A DNA stretch of 64,000 nt, from assembly GCA_000783305.1 (NCBI GenBank), contig JROE01000008.1:418204-482203 (forward strand). Direction: 5' to 3'. Origin of the DNA: Sphingobacteriaceae bacterium DW12 (GTDB lineage: Bacteria; Bacteroidota; Bacteroidia; Sphingobacteriales; Sphingobacteriaceae). The position numbers were made by a program, and so were the translations under genes. Position 1 is the stretch's first letter. Each line of letters begins with the position of its first letter. Below are positions 26,378 to 36,457 of this stretch, in pieces. The notes under the pieces are model-generated. The model saw only the letters and a list, made by a program, of their open reading frames with translations. It did no database searches and was not told the DNA's origin.

Positions 26378-28207
26378 TTACGATTCAGCGAACTGCTGCA
26401 TATCGATGAGTCGTTTGTATAGTCCTTGTTGACCAATCAATTCTAAATGGGACCCCGACTCTACAATCTGACCGGCTTCCACAACAATAATTCTATCTGC
26501 ATTTTGAATGGTGCTCAAGCGATGCGCTATAACGACAGTCGTTCGATTTTCCATCAATTTATACAAAGCTTCCTGTACCAATTTTTCAGATTCGGTATCT
26601 AGCGCAGAAGTTGCTTCATCCAACAACATGATGGGTGGATTTTTTAAAACTGCTCTCGCAATACAAATACGTTGACGCTGACCACCTGATAATTTGGAGC
26701 CACGATCACCAATATTAGTCTGATACCCCTCTTCTGTGTTTAATATAAATTGGTGCGCGTTTGCAATTTTAGCGGCTGCTTCTACCTGTTCGGGAGTTGC
26801 ATTTTCACTACCGAAGGCTATATTATTGTATATCGTATCATTAAACAGAATTGATTCTTGATTGACAACCCCAATCAATCTACGCAAAGATTCTTGTTGT
26901 AAGTCGCGCACATCAATTCCATCAAACAACACCTGTCCATCTGTCACATCCATAAATCGAGGAATGAGATCTACCAAAGTAGATTTACCACCTCCAGATG
27001 GGCCTACAAGGGCAACTGTCTTGCCTTTTTCGATTGTCAAATTGATATCTGACAGTACTTGATTCTCACCATATGCAAAATTCACATGGTTAAATCGAAT
27101 ATTTTGGGTAAAGGTGGTTACCACTTTGGCATCTGGCTTATCCGTGACCTCATTTTTCTCATCTATCAACTCCAATACGCGTTCTCCGGCAGCCACTCCA
27201 TTGTGAATGTTGCTGAATGAATCCGTAATGGCTTTCGCTGGTCTCATGATTTGGGAAAAAATTGCGATATAAGCTATAAACTCTGATGCTGGCAATTCGT
27301 CACTTCCACTTAGCACCAAACTACCCCCATATAGCAAAATGATCGCGACCATAATAACGCCCAACAACTCCGACACAGGTGACCCCAGCTGTTGCCTACG
27401 CACCATACGACGCATAATAGTTGCGTAATTGCTATTCTCATTATCAAATCTATTTTTAACGAATGTGGTCGCGTTGAAGGCTTTGATAATTCGAACACCC
27501 GACAATGCTTCATCCAAATAGGTAATCATATTCGCATAGGACTGTTGGCCCGCGGTAGCTTGTGATTTCAAATTCTTGACTAACCTAGAGATAAAAAAGG
27601 CCGATATGGGTATAACGAGCATCGAAAACAAGGTGAGCTTGATCGATATAGCGAAAAGAGCAATCAAATAAGCAATTAACTGGAGCGGCTCTTTGAATAC
27701 AACCTGCAGAGTACCTGTGACCGAATATTGCACGACTTGAACATCGGAAGCTATTTTTGAAATTACATCTCCTTTGCGCTGCCCTGTAAAGAAGCCCAGA
27801 TGTAAATCCATTACATTATTAAACACAGCCTTACGAAGATTGAGCAAAGTATGTATACGCAGATTCTCCATAATACGTTGAGAAAAATAGCGGAATATAT
27901 TACTGATTAACACGGAAATAATAACCGCAATACAGACCATTTTCAATGCTTCATAGGGCCCATATTGATGATTGATCCAATTAGCATAATAATTGAAATT
28001 ATCCAGCAAATTGAACATACTGTCTGGTTTGACCAACTCCCCCTTAACCTCATTTTCAGCATTGAATAGCGTCTGCAACAGTGGAGCCAAGAGTGCAAGG
28101 TTGAGCGTGCTAAAAATCACCGTAATGACTGTCGTAATGATATACGGAACAGCATATTTCCCGATAGGATTAGCAAATGAAAGTAGTCTAAGATATGTCT
28201 TCATCAA
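26378..28207 (-). CDS. MsbA-like ABC exporter (fused permease and ATPase)
   Basis: The 609-residue half-transporter has six TM helices in residues 1-340 and an ATPase domain with Walker A GPSGGGKST, signature LSGGQRQRICIARA, Walker B IMLLDEATSALD and switch His in VVIAHRLST. Homodimers of this type flip lipids or lipid A. Many Bacteroidetes carry this gene as MsbA, but the substrate is not established. It is single-gene with its own -7 box. Confidence 0.92.
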   Translation of the reverse strand: MMKTYLRLLSFANPIGKYAVPYIITTVITVIFSTLNLALLAPLLQTLFNAENEVKGELVKPDSMFNLLDNFNYYANWINHQYGPYEALKMVCIAVIISVLISNIFRYFSQRIMENLRIHTLLNLRKAVFNNVMDLHLGFFTGQRKGDVISKIASDVQVVQYSVTGTLQVVFKEPLQLIAYLIALFAISIKLTLFSMLVIPISAFFISRLVKNLKSQATAGQQSYANMITYLDEALSGVRIIKAFNATTFVKNRFDNENSNYATIMRRMVRRQQLGSPVSELLGVIMVAIILLYGGSLVLSGSDELPASEFIAYIAIFSQIMRPAKAITDSFSNIHNGVAAGERVLELIDEKNEVTDKPDAKVVTTFTQNIRFNHVNFAYGENQVLSDINLTIEKGKTVALVGPSGGGKSTLVDLIPRFMDVTDGQVLFDGIDVRDLQQESLRRLIGVVNQESILFNDTIYNNIAFGSENATPEQVEAAAKIANAHQFILNTEEGYQTNIGDRGSKLSGGQRQRICIARAVLKNPPIMLLDEATSALDTESEKLVQEALYKLMENRTTVVIAHRLSTIQNADRIIVVEAGQIVESGSHLELIGQQGLYKRLIDMQQFAES

Positions 28208-28221
28208 ATCGTATAAGGCAG

Positions 28222-28229
28222 CAAAAATA
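28222..28229 (-). promoter_or_regulatory. -7 box of the ABC exporter gene
   Basis: The minus strand reads TATTTTTG, matching TAnnTTTG, 14 bases upstream of the ATG. The -33 element is not evident. Confidence 0.4.
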
Positions 28230-28419
28230 GTAAAAAGATAATCAACAACTCTAAAATGCTGAGGTTCTTATCCTAAATTGTTGCAAACTACTGATAATCC
28301 TGTTGGTATGCAAGACGGAAAAAACGAACCTGACTTAGCTCAATTTATATAATTTATGATAAATCTGCAGAATTTCGACACATAATCTTTAATTTTAGGA
28401 CTTTAAAAACAACATTAAA

Positions 28420-29574
28420 ATGCAGATTCAGGTTGCCAAAAGGCTGCAACAAACGGAAGAGTATTATTTCTCAAAGAAATTGAGAGAGATCGACGAGCTG
28501 AATAAAAGTGGAGCTCGCGTGATTAATTTAGGAATTGGGAGTCCAGATCTACCTCCTCATCCTGAAGTTATCCAAACCCTTCATGAGCAAGCAAGCTTGC
28601 CCACGACACATGGTTATCAAAATTATAAAGGTAGTCCGGTGTTACGTAAAGCTATAGCTGACTGGTACAAACGATATTATCACGTATCTCTCAATCCTGA
28701 AAAAGAAATTTTGCCTCTGATTGGTTCCAAAGAAGGGATTGTTCACATCTGTATGACCTATCTGCAAGAGGGTGACGAAGTACTGATTCCAAACCCAGGT
28801 TACCCTGCTTATGCTTCGGCGGTACGTCTAAGTGGTGCAACTGCGGTGACCTATTCCATGTCGGAGGAGAACGATTGGTTACCTAATTTGGATGAATTAT
28901 CCACAATGGACCTATCTAAAGTCAAAATGATGTGGATCAACTATCCCCACATGCCTACAGGATCGCAAGCGACATCTACCTTTTTTGAAGATGTAGTTGC
29001 ATTTGGTCAAAGACATAATATTCTCATCTGCCACGACAATCCGTATAGTTTTATCTTGAATGATAAACCGCAAAGCATAATGTCTACCCCTGGTGCTCTG
29101 GCGGTAGCAATAGAATTGAATTCGCTTAGCAAATCATCCAATATGGCGGGTTGGCGAATTGGTATGTTGGTAGCAGCCGAGGAACGTATCAATGAAATAC
29201 TTCGGTTTAAATCCAATATGGATTCGGGCATGTTTTTGCCGCTGCAACTTGCAGCAGCGAAAGCGCTAAGTCTTGATTCGACTTGGTATACGCAACTGAA
29301 TGCAGCTTATCAAAAGCGAAAAGAAAAAGCCCTAGAACTGCTTGATTTATTACAATGTACATATAGAAAAGATCAAGTAGGCCTGTTTATCTGGGCAAAG
29401 ATTCCAGCTTCTTATAGCTCTGGATACGAGCTGAGCGACGAAGTACTTAACAGGTCTCGTGTATTTATCACACCGGGAGGTATTTTTGGAGATGCTGGTA
29501 ATGGATATATCAGGGTGAGTCTATGTGCCACGGAACAAATATTTGAAGAAGCAATTGGGAGAATTAGGCAATAG
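28420..29574 (+). CDS. Class I/II aminotransferase next to tyrA
   Basis: The 384-residue PLP aminotransferase has the PLP lysine in LNSLSKSSNMAGWRIGML, plus LGIGSPDLPPHPEV, GYQNYKGSPVLRKAI and the substrate arginine region GYIRVSLCA. Followed 76 bases later by prephenate dehydrogenase, it probably transaminates an aromatic 2-oxo acid such as 4-hydroxyphenylpyruvate. That specificity is inferred from context only. Confidence 0.88.
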   Translation: MQIQVAKRLQQTEEYYFSKKLREIDELNKSGARVINLGIGSPDLPPHPEVIQTLHEQASLPTTHGYQNYKGSPVLRKAIADWYKRYYHVSLNPEKEILPLIGSKEGIVHICMTYLQEGDEVLIPNPGYPAYASAVRLSGATAVTYSMSEENDWLPNLDELSTMDLSKVKMMWINYPHMPTGSQATSTFFEDVVAFGQRHNILICHDNPYSFILNDKPQSIMSTPGALAVAIELNSLSKSSNMAGWRIGMLVAAEERINEILRFKSNMDSGMFLPLQLAAAKALSLDSTWYTQLNAAYQKRKEKALELLDLLQCTYRKDQVGLFIWAKIPASYSSGYELSDEVLNRSRVFITPGGIFGDAGNGYIRVSLCATEQIFEEAIGRIRQ

Positions 29575-29650
29575 ATATTAGACGGTAGGTCTTTGCTCTT
29601 TAATCCCGGTCTTCAAGAAGATTTTTTTAAATTTTACTTTTATTTATAAA

Positions 29651-30490
29651 ATGAATATAGCAATTGTCGGAATAGGGCTTATCGGTGGGTCGATAGCTAT
29701 CCGATTAAAGGAGAAAGGTCCATTCTCCAAAATAATAGGTGTTGACAAAAGTGAGGTCAACCAGAAAAAAGCCATTCAATTGGGCTTGGTGGACGAAGTA
29801 GCAACGCTGGAAGATGCTGTGAAGGATGCAAAAGTTATCATCTTGACAGCTCCCGTGGATGCGATATTGAAATTGGCACCAAAAGTATTGGACCTAGTAA
29901 CGGACCAAGTGGTGATAGATATGGGATCTACGAAAGAGAATATCCTCAAGTTGATTGAGAACCATCCCAACAGAGGTCGTTATGTGGCTGCACACCCAAT
30001 GGCTGGAACGGAGTATTCAGGACCAGAAGCAGCTTTACCAAATCTATTCAAGGATAAAATGATGGTTTACGTCGAAGCTTCACGATCGGATGAAGATGCT
30101 TTTGAATTAGCCGATTCGATTACGGAGATATTGGAAATGAAGACCTCGTTCATGAATGCAAATGAACATGATGTACATACAGCATATGTATCACATATTT
30201 CGCACTTAACATCATTCGCACTTGCATTGACAGTACTGGGCAAAGAAAAATCTCAGGGACGCATTTTCGAACTGGCCGGATCTGGGTTTGAGTCCACGGT
30301 ACGTCTGGCAAAAAGCTCTCCAGATATGTGGACCCCCATTTTTAAACAGAATAGGACCAATGTTCTTGAAGTACTGGACGAGCATATCAAGCAACTACAA
30401 TCCCTATATGATGCAATCGACAAAGAAGACTATGAGCGACTTCATAAATTAATCAAAAAATCGAATAAGATTAAACGGATTATTAAATAA
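29651..30490 (+). CDS. tyrA: Prephenate dehydrogenase
   Basis: The 279-residue protein begins with a Rossmann motif (IAIVGIGLIGGSIAIRLKEKG). The TyrA pieces follow: VIDMGSTKENI, VAAHPMAGTEYSGPEAA and the catalytic-His region VSHISHLTSFAL. It converts prephenate to 4-hydroxyphenylpyruvate with NAD in tyrosine synthesis. No chorismate mutase or ACT domain is fused. It ends at a strong terminator. Confidence 0.94.
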   Translation: MNIAIVGIGLIGGSIAIRLKEKGPFSKIIGVDKSEVNQKKAIQLGLVDEVATLEDAVKDAKVIILTAPVDAILKLAPKVLDLVTDQVVIDMGSTKENILKLIENHPNRGRYVAAHPMAGTEYSGPEAALPNLFKDKMMVYVEASRSDEDAFELADSITEILEMKTSFMNANEHDVHTAYVSHISHLTSFALALTVLGKEKSQGRIFELAGSGFESTVRLAKSSPDMWTPIFKQNRTNVLEVLDEHIKQLQSLYDAIDKEDYERLHKLIKKSNKIKRIIK

Positions 30491-30499
30491 CAAGAAAAT

Positions 30500-30533
30500 G
30501 CCTTAAGGTCTACTATCCTTAAGGCGTTTTTTT
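30500..30533 (+). terminator. Terminator of aminotransferase-tyrA
   Basis: GCCTTAAGG (30500-30508) pairs with CCTTAAGGC (30517-30525), followed by G and seven T residues. Confidence 0.92.
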
Positions 30534-30550
30534 GATAGTTTGCATTTTTT

Positions 30551-31675
30551 CTATCCGGCTCCAGAAAATAAGGCTATAACATATAAGATCAGTAATCCCA
30601 AAAGAATTGCTCCTATAATCTTCCAAATACTATAGGGGCGACCGCCATAGACTTTACCCGAAAATGCATTGATTATAATCTGATAAGGCTTACCATTGTA
30701 TTTATAGGAGGTCAGCCATACAGGGAGCAATACATATCTTATCCCTTCTTTGCTAAACGTGGTGCGAGTAGACAGTATTCGTTGTTCATCACCCCCAATA
30801 TCACCTTCAATATACCCCTTGATCTGATGCTCCATGATAGACTTCGCTACAGTCATTGCTACCTCGGGAGATAATTGATAGGTCTGGGCTGAAAAGCCGC
30901 TCATATACTGCTCATTGAAAGGCACCAATTTATCTAGATGCCAAGGTCCTATTTTATCACTGGAGGATTGAGAGAGAGATTGTGATGCGCAGACCACTAT
31001 GTCCTTGAAATTAACATCCACATTGCCGCTGGTATAGGTCCAATCTGTATGTCGATCTTGGACGGTAGTGGTATTTCCGTCTTTGTCACGTACAGTCCTA
31101 CTGACATAGTAATAACGACCTCTCTCGCCTGTGTAATCGGTATCTGTTTGTGCATTGAACAACCAAAAGGGTATATATATGCCCTTTAAAGCATTGAGGG
31201 AATAGGTATCAAATATCCGCTTAAAATCATTAGGAGCAAACCACCTCTTGCCACCCCAACTCTTAAATTGTTGATAGGCACTCTTATTGTCGATAAAGAA
31301 GGGGATTAGTGCATGGGGCCGAACGACGTGCTCCGTATGATGGTCAATAACAAGAGGTGATGCGCAAAAGGGACAATTGGAAGCCATGACGTGTGGCTCT
31401 AACGTCGTAGAGGCGCCACAGTTTGTACATTTGGCAATCTCCTGTACTTGTTCAAATCGCTGGTCGTTAACATCCTTTAGGGAGTCTAGATAATGTTGGT
31501 AATCAATTGGAAAGAGAAGAGGGGGCATAGCTGCCTGCTCCTCCTTGATTTCGTTACGTGTACTACAATACGGGCACAACAAATAGTTGGTGCCGGGCTT
31601 GTATTTTAGTGGAGCACTGCAGCCGGTACACTTAAATGTTTTATTGATTTCGGCTGTTTTCTCTTCAAATGCCAT
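30551..31675 (-). CDS. Zinc-ribbon membrane-anchored protein
   Basis: The 374-residue protein has two Cys4 zinc ribbons in its N-terminal third: CTGCSAPLKYKPGTNYLLC followed by PYCST, and CTNCGAS followed by CPFCASP. A long beta-rich middle region (TDTDYTGERGRYYYVSRTVR) and a C-terminal transmembrane helix (about 352-370) follow. Related proteins are annotated as TFIIB-type or primosomal-N'-like zinc-ribbon proteins, but no helicase is present. It is co-transcribed with the SPFH gene 20 bases upstream. Function is unknown. Confidence 0.7.
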   Translation of the reverse strand: MAFEEKTAEINKTFKCTGCSAPLKYKPGTNYLLCPYCSTRNEIKEEQAAMPPLLFPIDYQHYLDSLKDVNDQRFEQVQEIAKCTNCGASTTLEPHVMASNCPFCASPLVIDHHTEHVVRPHALIPFFIDNKSAYQQFKSWGGKRWFAPNDFKRIFDTYSLNALKGIYIPFWLFNAQTDTDYTGERGRYYYVSRTVRDKDGNTTTVQDRHTDWTYTSGNVDVNFKDIVVCASQSLSQSSSDKIGPWHLDKLVPFNEQYMSGFSAQTYQLSPEVAMTVAKSIMEHQIKGYIEGDIGGDEQRILSTRTTFSKEGIRYVLLPVWLTSYKYNGKPYQIIINAFSGKVYGGRPYSIWKIIGAILLGLLILYVIALFSGAG

Positions 31676-31695
31676 CTACTTCTAAACGAATTAAT

Positions 31696-32829
31696 CTAAA
31701 CTCCTGGAATTGGGGGTGGGGTCTGATGAAATAGATTGGCTAAGTCAGCTGTTTGGTCTGCAGCAATCCAATTGGCAAGGCCAGTTTTCCAAACCAACGT
31801 ATTGGGCATCAAACTTCCTGTAGTTACCATATTGCGAAGTTGATTAATATCAAAGGGACCTTCTTGCTTGTTATTCACGGCGACATAATAGGTAATCTGT
31901 GTAGGTAGTGGAGGAGGTATCGCCGCCGTCGCAGGAGGAGTACTGGGTTGATTACCGTCAAATTTTCGTTCTTGGAAGACATTTCCCATATTTCCCGCCA
32001 TGCCCATGCCTAGTCCTGCGCCCATACCTGCTCCCATTAGTCCACCACCATTCGGGTTTTCAGCAGCTTTTTCCATGGAGTTTGCAGCCTGATATTGTGC
32101 ATAGGCACCTAAATCACCAACAATCCCCATACTACTTCTTTTATCCAATACTTTCTCCACCTCGTCGGGTAATGAAACATTTTCGATTAAAAATTTATTG
32201 AGTGTAAGACCTATTTCCTCAAATTCAGGAGCAATTTTATCTTGGATAAGTTTTGACACCTCATCATAATTGGAAGCGAGATCGAGTACTGGAATCTTCG
32301 ATTCAGCAATAGCATCCATTCCTCTGGAAACTGCAATATTTTTGAGTTGTTCATTGATATCATCAACTGTGAACGTCGGATTGGTCGCAGCTATGGTTTT
32401 GATAAATAGGCCGGGATCTTTCATGCTGAATGCATAATTCCCAAATGCACGTAAACGTACAGGACCAAATTCGGCATCGCGCAACATAATCGGATTACTT
32501 GTTCCCCATTTCTGATTTACAAATTGACGCAAGCTTACAAAGAAAACATCAGCTTTGAAGGGACTGTTGAAACCATATTTCCATCCTTGTAGCGTAGTCA
32601 TGATGGGCATATTTTGGGTGGACAGTTCATATCTCCCTGAATGGAAAACGTCAGCAATTCGCCCCTCGTTTAGAAAGACAGCAGCTTGCCCTTCCCTGAC
32701 AGTAAGTTGGGCTCCCATCTTGATTTCATTCTGATATCTCGGAAATTTCCAAACGATGGTATCTTTGGTATCATCAACCCATTCGATGATATCAATAAAT
32801 TCATTTCTAATCTTATCTAATAGTCCCAT
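31696..32829 (-). CDS. SPFH-domain protein with C-terminal GYF_2 domain (YdjI-like)
   Basis: The 377-residue protein starts MGLLDKIRNEFIDIIEWVDD, the typical beginning of the YdjI/virion-core-like SPFH family. The SPFH domain covers about residues 30-230, then a Gly/Met-rich linker (MGAGMGAGLGMGMAGNMG), a Pro-rich segment, and a GYF_2 (DUF4339) domain from about 310 (YYVAVNNKQEGPFDINQLRN). It probably organises membrane-associated complexes with the downstream zinc-ribbon protein. The frame is open 13 codons further upstream, but ATG 32829 fits the family start. Confidence 0.85.
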   Translation of the reverse strand: MGLLDKIRNEFIDIIEWVDDTKDTIVWKFPRYQNEIKMGAQLTVREGQAAVFLNEGRIADVFHSGRYELSTQNMPIMTTLQGWKYGFNSPFKADVFFVSLRQFVNQKWGTSNPIMLRDAEFGPVRLRAFGNYAFSMKDPGLFIKTIAATNPTFTVDDINEQLKNIAVSRGMDAIAESKIPVLDLASNYDEVSKLIQDKIAPEFEEIGLTLNKFLIENVSLPDEVEKVLDKRSSMGIVGDLGAYAQYQAANSMEKAAENPNGGGLMGAGMGAGLGMGMAGNMGNVFQERKFDGNQPSTPPATAAIPPPLPTQITYYVAVNNKQEGPFDINQLRNMVTTGSLMPNTLVWKTGLANWIAADQTADLANLFHQTPPPIPGV

Positions 32830-33142
32830 ATTTTTCAAGTTTACTTTTGGAGCCTGTTTAAAATTCAACTAAGATTTCTGTATGTCTCTTTTTGGCGATG
32901 ATTTCGTTATATCTTTTCGAATCAGAATCGCTGCTATCTCTTCCAACCACCTAACGGTAGATGAACGCCTTAAATGGCAACAAGCAATCAATAAACATGG
33001 CTTGTCTCGCTCAAAAACAGTCTATAAAAATTTCACAATATAAATTTAAACATGTTCTTATAAACTTAGATAAATTTGGTTTAATATGCAATAGAAATAT
33101 ATCGTTTGACCTGATGCTTGATAATTAAGAAATCTGGAAAGA

Positions 33143-34267
33143 TTAGTTTAAAAAGCTTTGCCTTTCTCCGTTTAACAAGCCACGATAGAATATTCCATTT
33201 TCATAAAGCAAGATTTCGCCACTTTTCCCATTTTTGATACTTGAATCTACTCCGAATATACGATTGTCATATAAATTGACAATTGTCGGATGTGAAGTAT
33301 GTCCCACTACTATATGTTCTTTTTTTAAGCCGTGCAGAACAAAATCCAGTGTCTCGGTATTAAAGGTTGTATCGGTGAAATAACCTCTATACCAGAGCGG
33401 CCCCTTGGACCGTGTCAAAAATTCCAACTCTTCATTCTTCCGATAGTGTTGCTTAGGCTGTGTAAAAATACTATCCACAAAAAGTTGATTGGTACGGCTT
33501 CCTGTTAATCCACGAGTCACAAATTCAGGCGAAATTCCTCCATGTGTGAACAAGATGTTGTTAATCCCTATAATAACTGGCTTTTGCTTCAACCATCTAC
33601 CAAAGAACGTATTTTGAGCGAAAAATTGATGGTAACCGACACCAAACATATCAGCAATCTCTTGATATTTGTGATGGATATAACGTAAATCATTATCAAA
33701 AACCATGAGTTCATGATTGCCAATAACATAATGTACTGCTCCACCTTTTTTTGTAGCCTGTTTCTCCAACTTGACCAATAACCATAGACTTTCGGTCACT
33801 TTATCCCCTCGATCCATGATATCTCCCACTATCACTAAATGTCCATTACCGTAAATCCAATCGCCATGCTGGTCAATTATACGATGTTGCTGTAATAATT
33901 TAACAAATAAGTCGTGTTGACCATGTAAATCACTTACAGCTGCAAAACGTTGAACATGGTCGTATTGCTCTAAAAAAGTCTCGGTTCCCCTCTTAGGATT
34001 TCCACCCTCAACTAACAGTCGCCGAATATCAACTTGCAACTTTTTAGAGAATAAACCTATATATTTCGTAAACGCTTTTCGATCGTCAGAATTGACCTGT
34101 CTAGTGGTACCGTTCTCGACCCATTTAAGTGTGGTGGAATTGTTCTCAAAGAAAATGTGAGGCAATTCTTCTATTGGACGGGTACTTTGTTGGGCGTATA
34201 CGCTGTGATTTCTCCATAAGGAGGAGCATATCAACAAAAGGAGTGATATGTGTCTTTTTGATTGCAT
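33143..34267 (-). CDS. Exported calcineurin-like metallophosphatase
   Basis: The 374-residue protein has a signal peptide (MQSKRHISLLLLICSSLWRN to VYAQQ). The metal-binding motifs follow in order: AAVSDLHGQHDLF, IVGDIMDRGDKV, YVIGNHELMVF, LFTHGGIS and VVGHTSHP. It resembles Shewanella-like protein phosphatases acting in the periplasm. Separate transcription from the Sus-like locus is suggested by the long inverted repeat at 34286-34362. Substrate unknown. Confidence 0.88.
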   Translation of the reverse strand: MQSKRHISLLLLICSSLWRNHSVYAQQSTRPIEELPHIFFENNSTTLKWVENGTTRQVNSDDRKAFTKYIGLFSKKLQVDIRRLLVEGGNPKRGTETFLEQYDHVQRFAAVSDLHGQHDLFVKLLQQHRIIDQHGDWIYGNGHLVIVGDIMDRGDKVTESLWLLVKLEKQATKKGGAVHYVIGNHELMVFDNDLRYIHHKYQEIADMFGVGYHQFFAQNTFFGRWLKQKPVIIGINNILFTHGGISPEFVTRGLTGSRTNQLFVDSIFTQPKQHYRKNEELEFLTRSKGPLWYRGYFTDTTFNTETLDFVLHGLKKEHIVVGHTSHPTIVNLYDNRIFGVDSSIKNGKSGEILLYENGIFYRGLLNGERQSFLN

Positions 34268-34285
34268 AAATATGTTTCATTAAAA

Positions 34286-34362
34286 AGGCTGTCCTAATAT
34301 CTCATTGCCTAGTCACTCTTACATGAATGGATGCCATGGCACTGCTACATTTCGGACAGCCT
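34286..34362 (-). terminator. Long-range stem after the DUF4843 gene
   Basis: AGGCTGTCC (34286-34294) is the exact complement of GGACAGCCT (34354-34362). Between them lies about 59 nt with the palindrome TGCCATGGCA. On the minus strand the stem is followed by TTTTT, as in a terminator, with a large loop. It separates the Sus-like locus from the phosphatase gene. Confidence 0.5.
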
Positions 34363-34382
34363 GGTGGCTTTATCGTCAAAAG

Positions 34383-34850
34383 TTATTTTCGAATGGACAG
34401 CCCTAACGTCTTATAATTTGCACTTGCTTGAATGTGTTCATTTGATTCTAAATCAAAAATTAAACGAACAGCACTGGTATTGCTTAATTCCGGAATCTCC
34501 ACTTCAAAATAACCAAAAGCTGTCTTTGCGGGAATGACAATCTCCAGCCCTTTGGGGAGCAAATAGTGTTCTTGTGCTTTTGCAGTACTCTCCTCCCTAA
34601 TTTTAATCTTAACAACTTGGTCTGTATCTTTCAACCCTCCAATCAAATTAATCTGATACTTTTGAACACCTGCTTTGGTGCGAAGATCTTTTAGAATTGG
34701 ATATGACAGTCCTGGAGTATTGGTCGTGATTACAGCATCTTGAAACTCTATTCTAAAATCTGGAAGATAAAAATCTTCTTCATGATCTTTAAAACATGAA
34801 GTCATCGAAATACATAACACGACGATTAATAAACTTATATATCTTTTCAT
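34383..34850 (-). CDS. DUF4843 lipoprotein
   Basis: The 155-residue protein begins MKRYISLLIVVLCISMTSCF, a signal peptide with lipobox ending at Cys19. The beta-rich body matches the DUF4843 pattern (FRIEFQDAV, YPILKDLRTKAGVQKYQINL, LPKGLEIVIPAKTAFGYFEV). DUF4843 lipoproteins commonly follow SusD genes and are presumed surface or periplasmic accessory proteins. The frame is open to 34955, overlapping the SusD end, but ATG 34850 provides the signal peptide. Confidence 0.75.
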   Translation of the reverse strand: MKRYISLLIVVLCISMTSCFKDHEEDFYLPDFRIEFQDAVITTNTPGLSYPILKDLRTKAGVQKYQINLIGGLKDTDQVVKIKIREESTAKAQEHYLLPKGLEIVIPAKTAFGYFEVEIPELSNTSAVRLIFDLESNEHIQASANYKTLGLSIRK

Positions 34851-34932
34851 CTCTTTGTTTTTCTTAAAGGCCAATAAAAACTTTTCCATTGGGAAATCAG
34901 TTTCATTGCTCTGTTTTTCTAATTTACAATTT

Positions 34933-36360
34933 CTAGTAACCGAAGTTTTGAACAAGATTCGGATTAATTTCGACTTCTCTAATAGGAAGTCTTCCTAACA
35001 TTCTAAAATCATGGAATGATACATTCCCGGCGTCCTTAATGACGTCTTCCCCTCTTCTCTTCAGATCGAAAAAACGATGTCCTTCAAACGCAAGCTCCAA
35101 TCTTCTTTGCAAGAGAATTTCATCAAGTAATGCCGTTCCTGAAAGAGACACTTCTGCAAGATTTGCGCGCGTTCGAATTTGATTTAGGATGGTATTGGCT
35201 TCTTCTACTCTATCTAAATTTGCTAAGGCTTCTGCTTTATTCAACAGAATCTCCGCATATCGAATCACTGGCACATTGTCTAGGTTGGCCACTCCGTTCT
35301 TACTAGCAAATTTTGTCATTTCATTTCGATTGGCATTAGCGCCCAATCCTTTCTGAATCCATCCTCTTCGGATATCACTAGCGGAATAGGCCGCGTAAAG
35401 GTCATCACTGACGACTACATTCCCAAAAGACGCCGTGGTGCTAGACGTTACGGTGGTACGGGTCATAAAGGTAGCTCTTAATGATTCGTTACTACCCAGA
35501 TTATCGGCAGTTGTAAATGCAATCTCAAAGAAAGACTCTGGATGTTTTTCTGCACGCCAAGAGTTAAGCAACTCCGCTTTCCCAGGAAAGGTTGCTACCT
35601 TACTTGCGATTGCCTTATCTGCTTCTTCAATTACTTTCTGATGATCTCCATTATATAAAGCAACTCTACTAAAAAGTGCAGCAACGGCTCCTTTAGTTGC
35701 GAATGCTGGCGCATTATTCTTATCTGAAATAAGGGTATAAGCTTCCGCTAAATCTTGATATACCAAATCATAGCCTTCTTTGATACTGCCACGAGCGGCA
35801 AAGGGAATATCATCGACTTCCAGCACGCCTTTAACCAAAATGGGTACTCCTCCCCTATTAGACTCCTGAACAATAGCGGTCGGGTCGTATGCATATACCC
35901 TTAGGAGATTATGATATAGGAGTGCTCTCAGAAACAAGTTTTGTCCTTTGATGTTGTTTTTCACACTTTCTTCCATCGCCACTCCGTCCAAAGCATCTAG
36001 AATCAGATTGATGCGATTGATTCCATAATAAGACTGTTGCCAATTGGACACATGGGCTCCTATCTCGTTATTGGATTCTTTTATTAATCTATTTCCGGCA
36101 CCTGTATTAACACCGTTATCGGCGAGAACCTCTGGTATGGCAATCAAATCACGACCGTAGAGACTTACCTCTCGCAATTTTGCATACACCCCATTTGTAG
36201 CTGCAGTTAATGCCTCTGGACTGGTGAGCGCCGTAGAAGCGTCGATGGATTGACGTGGGTCTACTTCTAATATTTTTTCACAGGAACTGGCTAGCACAGT
36301 AGTAGCCAATAGTATGATAAATGCTGATTTTTTCATTTTCATTCGAATATATTTATTCAT
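34933..36360 (-). CDS. SusD/RagB-family outer membrane lipoprotein
   Basis: About 475 residues remain with ATG 36360 as start, though ATG 36336 is also possible. A lipobox LASSC lies near the N-terminus. SusD features follow: LEVDPRQSIDAS, YYGINRINLILDAL, FLRALLYHNLLRVYAYD, and the C-terminal LQRRLELAFEGHRFFDLKRRGEDV. SusD proteins cap the SusC channel and bind the incoming nutrient. It follows the SusC gene by under 100 bases. The ligand cannot be deduced, since no glycosidase is present. Confidence 0.92.
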   Translation of the reverse strand: MNKYIRMKMKKSAFIILLATTVLASSCEKILEVDPRQSIDASTALTSPEALTAATNGVYAKLREVSLYGRDLIAIPEVLADNGVNTGAGNRLIKESNNEIGAHVSNWQQSYYGINRINLILDALDGVAMEESVKNNIKGQNLFLRALLYHNLLRVYAYDPTAIVQESNRGGVPILVKGVLEVDDIPFAARGSIKEGYDLVYQDLAEAYTLISDKNNAPAFATKGAVAALFSRVALYNGDHQKVIEEADKAIASKVATFPGKAELLNSWRAEKHPESFFEIAFTTADNLGSNESLRATFMTRTTVTSSTTASFGNVVVSDDLYAAYSASDIRRGWIQKGLGANANRNEMTKFASKNGVANLDNVPVIRYAEILLNKAEALANLDRVEEANTILNQIRTRANLAEVSLSGTALLDEILLQRRLELAFEGHRFFDLKRRGEDVIKDAGNVSFHDFRMLGRLPIREVEINPNLVQNFGY

Positions 36361-36457
36361 GCATATATTTTTCAACTGAATGACTAATTTCATTATATGC
36401 GATTTCATCTGTCTAAGTTTACTTTATTAATCATCTTTCCAGGATCTTGCATCCCGA